Shown: positions 60,579-64,000 of the stretch, one piece after another
Layout: each line of letters opens with the position of its first letter
Position numbering within the stretch: the stretch's first letter is position 1
NCBI GenBank assembly: GCA_021613335.1
Contig: JAJTWR010000479.1
Location: forward strand, 1-64,000
DNA: 64,000 nucleotides
From: Whitmania pigra
Lineage: Eukaryota > Annelida > Clitellata > Hirudinida > Haemopidae
Reading direction: 5' to 3'
Notes under the pieces: generated by a model
What the model saw: the letters and a program-made list of their open reading frames with translations, nothing else
Told to the model about the DNA's origin: nothing
Databases searched by the model: none
Position numbers and translations under genes: made by a program

Positions 60579-62387
60579 ATGATAAACCCATTTAGTAAAT
60601 TGGGGATAAGTGATGACGTTGTTAATGCCGTTAAAGCGCTGGGTTTTGAAAACCCTACGCCTATTCAGGAGCAAGCCATACCTGCATTGTTAGAGGGCAA
60701 TAACGACTTTGTTGGTTTGGCCCAAACAGGAACAGGAAAAACAGCCGCATTTGGATTGCCGCTGTTAGAATTAATTGATTTTAATATTAATAAGCCGCAG
60801 GCGCTTATTTTGTGTCCCACCCGCGAGTTATGTTTGCAAATTACAAACGACCTTAGAAATTTCTCAAAAAATGTCGGTAATGCAAACATTGTGGCCGTTT
60901 ACGGGGGGGCAAATATTATGCAACAACTTCGTGAAATCAGAAACGGAGTTCAAATTGTGGTAGCTACGCCTGGCCGCATACTAGATATCATCCGCCGGAA
61001 GGCGATCGATTTTTCTAAAGTAAATTATGTGGTATTAGACGAAGCCGATGAAATGTTGAATATGGGTTTCCAAGAAGACATTAACAGTATTCTTTCTACC
61101 ACGCCGGAAGATAAAAAAACGTGGCTGTTTTCTGCCACTATGCCTCCTGAAGTTCGTCGAATTGCGAAAAATTATATGAAAAACCCGGTTGAATTAACCA
61201 TGGGTATTAAAAACACAGGCAACGTAAACATAGATCATGAATATTACGTAGTTAGAGCTCGCGATAAATATGCGGCCCTTAAACGCATCGTTGATTTTCA
61301 TCCTGATATTTTTGGAGTAATTTTCTGTAAAACAAAAATAGACACTCAAGAGGTTGCCGAACATTTAATTAAAGACGGGTACAACGCAGACGCCCTCCAC
61401 GGAGATTTATCGCAACAGCAACGCGACAAGGTTATGCAACGTTTTCGCGACCGCAGCATGCAGCTGCTAATTGCTACCGACGTAGCCGCTCGCGGTATAG
61501 ATGTAAACAATGTTACCCATGTAATTAATTATGCTTTGCCAGACGAGATAGAAAGTTATACCCATCGTAGCGGACGTACCGGACGGGCAGGAAAAACAGG
61601 CGTTTCCATTTGTATCATAAACTCGAAAGAACTGGGTAAAATTCGCCAAATTGAACGCATTATAGGTAAACCTTTTACAAAAACGGAACTACCCACAGGA
61701 TTTGATGTTTGCGAAAAACAATTATTCAACTTAATTCATCGCGTACACAACGTAGAGGTCAACAACGAACAAATTGATAAATACATGTCTCGTATACACG
61801 ATGAATTTGCTGATTTAAACAAAGAAGAAGTGATCAAAAAATTTGCCTCTTTAGAGTTTAACCGCTTTTTAGAATATTACCAAAATGCGCCAGACCTTAA
61901 CGCCCCTGTCGAGGAACGGGGCAATAGAGATAATCGCAACAGATCAGACCGCAGAAGCCCCGAACAAGGTTATACCCGTTTATTTATCAATGTAGGTTCG
62001 GTAGATGATTTTGCCCGAAGCGATTTATTAAATTTTATTTGCACTAACGGTAAAATTAGCGGACGAGCAGTTGGCAAAATTGATTTAAAAGGCGTTTTCT
62101 CTTTCATAGAAATAGAAAACAGTTCGGTTGATCCCCTTTTCAATCATTTTAAAAATGTACGATACAACGGACGCGACGTACATATTGAAATAAGCAGCGA
62201 ACCTGCCAGAGGCAGTAACCGGGATGGTAGAGATAAACGCCGCAGCTTTAGCGGAGAGGGAAAACGTTACAGCGATCAGACTGGCAGTGGCGGAAAACGT
62301 AACGGAACAAGAAGCGGAAAATCAGATAGTGGTTTTAGAGACTTTTCCGGACGTTCAAAAGAAAAAAGCGGAAAAAGACGTTACTAA
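60579..62387 (+). CDS. DEAD-box RNA helicase
   Basis: 602 residues. Helicase core with ANPTPIQEQAIPALL-like Q motif (FENPTPIQEQAIPALL), AQTGTGKTAAFGLP, VLDEADEML, FSATMPPEVRRI, ATDVAARGIDVNNVTHVINY and HRSGRTGRAG. A DbpA-type RNA-binding domain (residues about 465-545: YTRLFINVGSVDDFARSDLL, KIDLKGVFSFIEIENSSVDP) precedes a Gly/Arg/Ser-rich tail with RGSNRDGRDKRRS. CsdA/DeaD-like role in ribosome assembly or cold adaptation. TACCTTTG upstream is a likely -7 element. A terminator follows at 62394. Confidence 0.94.
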   Translation: MINPFSKLGISDDVVNAVKALGFENPTPIQEQAIPALLEGNNDFVGLAQTGTGKTAAFGLPLLELIDFNINKPQALILCPTRELCLQITNDLRNFSKNVGNANIVAVYGGANIMQQLREIRNGVQIVVATPGRILDIIRRKAIDFSKVNYVVLDEADEMLNMGFQEDINSILSTTPEDKKTWLFSATMPPEVRRIAKNYMKNPVELTMGIKNTGNVNIDHEYYVVRARDKYAALKRIVDFHPDIFGVIFCKTKIDTQEVAEHLIKDGYNADALHGDLSQQQRDKVMQRFRDRSMQLLIATDVAARGIDVNNVTHVINYALPDEIESYTHRSGRTGRAGKTGVSICIINSKELGKIRQIERIIGKPFTKTELPTGFDVCEKQLFNLIHRVHNVEVNNEQIDKYMSRIHDEFADLNKEEVIKKFASLEFNRFLEYYQNAPDLNAPVEERGNRDNRNRSDRRSPEQGYTRLFINVGSVDDFARSDLLNFICTNGKISGRAVGKIDLKGVFSFIEIENSSVDPLFNHFKNVRYNGRDVHIEISSEPARGSNRDGRDKRRSFSGEGKRYSDQTGSGGKRNGTRSGKSDSGFRDFSGRSKEKSGKRRY

Positions 62388-62393
62388 CGCTGA

Positions 62394-62426
62394 AATAAAA
62401 CCCGGTGTTTATCGGGTTTTATTTTT
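62394..62426 (+). terminator. Terminator of the helicase gene
   Basis: Perfect 11-bp arms AATAAAACCCG (62394-62404) and CGGGTTTTATT (62413-62423) with a short loop, then TTT. Seven bases after the stop. Confidence 0.8.
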
Positions 62427-63059
62427 ATAGACCCTTGTTTGCGCAAATTGGCAGTATCCCGCCCGTTTTTGCTCAAAACTGTTAAGGACGGCCGCGGAGG
62501 CATCCCTAAAGGGAGCAGCATAAATCTCTCTGAGGTTATGAGAAAACTCCTTCTTGCCTTTTCATACCGCTTAACGCGTGCTGTTGCGGATTTAGCGTGC
62601 CGCCCATACCCGAGTATGGCGCTCGGGAAAAACACTTCTGATCGTCGAGGCCGTTGAGATTATCGGGGCGATGATCAGGGTATCCCGAAGGCTGCGGGAT
62701 TTGAGATCGGTAAGCGGAAATCTCATTTTTGCCCGCCCACATGCCTAACACTTCCTTATAACCGTCTGTGCAAAGCCCCACAGCGATATACCGTTTTGTT
62801 AACAACCTTGCTGTTTTCTCTGATCTTAAAGACGATATCGTCCCTCCATACGATATAGATAGAGTTCTTCAAGGGGTCGGTTTTGCCAGCCTATGATGTC
62901 TTGCTGCCGGCGCTTGTCATAACCCAAATGGTCATCAAGTTCGTCTTTCGGCATTTTTTCAATAGCCCGTTTTTGGATGCCGGTTAGAAAATAATTAAAC
63001 TGTTCGCTTGTTTTGAACTGCTTTAAAAGCTCTTCAGATAAAAATTTTTCCGTTTTCAT
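62420..63059 (-). mobile_element. IS256-family transposase remnant
   Basis: Minus-strand fragments of a Mutator/IS256 transposase. The N-terminus (63059 to 62826, ...EQFNYFLTGIQKRAIEKMPK) ends where the frame breaks; a second piece has RYIAVGLCTDGYKEVLGMWA in another frame (about 62740-62800); a third has YAAPFRDASAAVLNSFEQKR in a further frame. The central catalytic region between these pieces, including where the second Asp and the usual IHQIRN should be, is lost or unreadable. Clearly inactive; age unknown. Confidence 0.8.
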
Positions 63060-63331
63060 CTATTGTGCGTTTAAAATTAAAAAATCAAATCTTTTAAAAC
63101 TCGGTTTTTTTAACTTATACATTTCGTAAGGCAATGTCCCTTTTTAATCGTTAAACTAAATCGTTGTTAAGGTTATTTAAATAACCAATCACATAAAAAA
63201 CCTTATTACTGTTTCCCTTGAAAAAAACTCGTAATCAGGACAACTAGGTTTTATATCAAATTTTTTGATGCGTTTTAAGTAAATCTTCATGTTTGTCTTT
63301 TTTTAATATTTATAATTAATAATTTATAAAT

Positions 63332-63523
63332 GGACGTAAGAAAAATATTGTGGCAGATACAATGGGAAATATAATTAATGCGGTCCATCCGACCAACCTC
63401 CATGACGGCAAGGGAACCGAGTTGGCCTTCAAGTCCCTTAAGGAGAATATTTCTGGGATAAAAACGATTTATGCCGAAAGGGGTTATCGAGGAGATCTAA
63501 AACAGTTGGCTCAACGAGTTTAG
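63332..63523 (+). mobile_element. IS5-type transposase remnant
   Basis: A 63-codon open stretch (GRKKNIVADTMGNIINAVHP, then THDGKG-like NLHDGKGTELAF, then IKTIYAERGYRGDLKQL) resembling the DDE domain of IS5/IS427-type transposases. The usual ADxGYxG reads AERGYRG, so one catalytic aspartate is replaced by glutamate. No start, no flanking repeats seen. A broken copy, possibly unrelated to the IS256 remnant beside it. Confidence 0.65.
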
Positions 63524-63621
63524 GGCTGCCGGTTAGAAATATTGTTCAAAATAAAAGACTATTATCCTTGATTTTTTGAAAGTTAATTAAAGCTGCACAG
63601 AAACTTTTGCGTTTGTTGATT

Positions 63622-63650
63622 TTGTTTACCGTTATTTAAAGTTACCTTTG
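63622..63650 (+). promoter_or_regulatory. Promoter of the DUF4197 gene
   Basis: TTG (63622-63624), 18 bases, then TACCTTTG (63643-63650), close to the Bacteroidota consensus, ending 45 bases before the start codon. Confidence 0.6.
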
Positions 63651-63695
63651 ATAAAACGAAATCGTTATTTTGAATTCTATCACCTAAGAAGCGGA

Positions 63696-64000
63696 ATGAA
63701 AAAATATATCATACATTTTATTCTAAACTTATTAATGTTGATTTTTGTCAATTGCCTTGTTAAAGGCCAAACCCCCATTGGCAGTATTTTAAAGCAGGTA
63801 ACGGGCAAAGGAAATCCAACAGATTTAGAAATAAGTCAAGGATTAAAACAGGTTTTAGAAACAGGAGCAAGCCAAGGGTGCGATCGTCTTTCTGCTAAAG
63901 ACGGCTTTTGGGGTAATCTTGCCGTTAAGATACTTTTTCCGCCTGAAGCACAAAAATTAGAGAAAACCTTACGAAATATGGGCTTAAATGCGCTGGCCGA
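63696..64000 (+). CDS. DUF4197 protein, 3' end outside window
   Basis: 101 codons visible from the ATG at 63696. A signal peptide (KYIIHFILNLLMLIFVNCLV to GQ) and the DUF4197 motifs DLEISQGLKQVLETGASQGC and VKILFPPEAQKLEKTLRNMG. Exported, function unknown. The gene runs out of the window and appears intact so far. Directly downstream of the IS remnants, with its own promoter. Confidence 0.85.
   Translation, partial: MKKYIIHFILNLLMLIFVNCLVKGQTPIGSILKQVTGKGNPTDLEISQGLKQVLETGASQGCDRLSAKDGFWGNLAVKILFPPEAQKLEKTLRNMGLNALA

Overview
The window is chromosomal DNA of a Bacteroidota bacterium, most likely of the Sphingobacteriia (Pedobacter-like) lineage. Evidence seen directly: AT-rich sequence; promoters of the Bacteroidota type (TTTG, about 19 bases, TAnnTTTG); a type IX secretion (T9SS) C-terminal sorting domain on a 1765-residue surface protein; a small PID-CTERM-type protein; DUF2723, DUF3078, DUF4197, DUF4397 and LpoB/COG3014 families; and the block tRNA-Gln, prs, rplY, pth. 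There is no rRNA, CRISPR array, prophage or defence island. The family assignment is inference; no database was searched.

Layout. 1-4.3 kb: 5'-truncated rny, a DUF962 membrane protein and two non-coding mobile repeats. 4.3-8 kb: the str operon (rpsL-rpsG-fusA-rpsJ, minus strand) with a good promoter and a terminator directly after rpsJ. 8-28 kb: housekeeping genes, of which nine carry frameshifts (M1 peptidase, an ArsC/Spx-type reductase, pth, rplY, prs, a type I phosphodiesterase, cdaA, ahcY and terC); DUF2723, accA and a three-gene lipoprotein operon there are intact. 28-44 kb: an intact block with a polyprenyl synthase, persulfide dioxygenase-rhodanese, asparaginase, TatD, two FKBP proteins, NrnA, ndk, recF-DUF721, ribH, a YtxJ-type protein, mqo, OsmC, lipA and a nitroreductase. 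44-50 kb: the T9SS repeat protein followed by the PID-CTERM-like protein. 50-60 kb: M61 peptidase, ffh, DUF3078, a carboxypeptidase-regulatory-like protein, glucosaminidase-LysM, O-methyltransferase, ruvX and DUF4397. 60-64 kb: a DEAD-box helicase, IS256- and IS5-type transposase remnants and the start of a DUF4197 gene.

The main anomaly is the clustering of frameshifts. All lie between about 9.9 and 27.2 kb, and none was found in the roughly 44 kb outside. Several hit genes normally essential or important (prs, pth, ahcY, cdaA). The broken proteins are otherwise well conserved and become full length once one to three small indels are corrected. This means either locally poor sequence or very recent inactivation. 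Three of the indels look like +2 tandem dinucleotide expansions; most others are one-base changes in homopolymers.

Second, the intergenic DNA holds a dispersed repeat family (three copies, at 2.1, 21.6 and 52.7 kb, with terminal inverted repeats of the form GAAACGGTTTAAA) and a separate 134-bp element with 28-bp inverted termini. Neither is explained by a gene. Longer gaps at 25.9-26.6 and 59.6-60.6 kb look like decayed coding sequence. I found no convincing new multi-gene system; the most distinctive accessory locus is the T9SS repeat protein plus the PID-CTERM-like protein.
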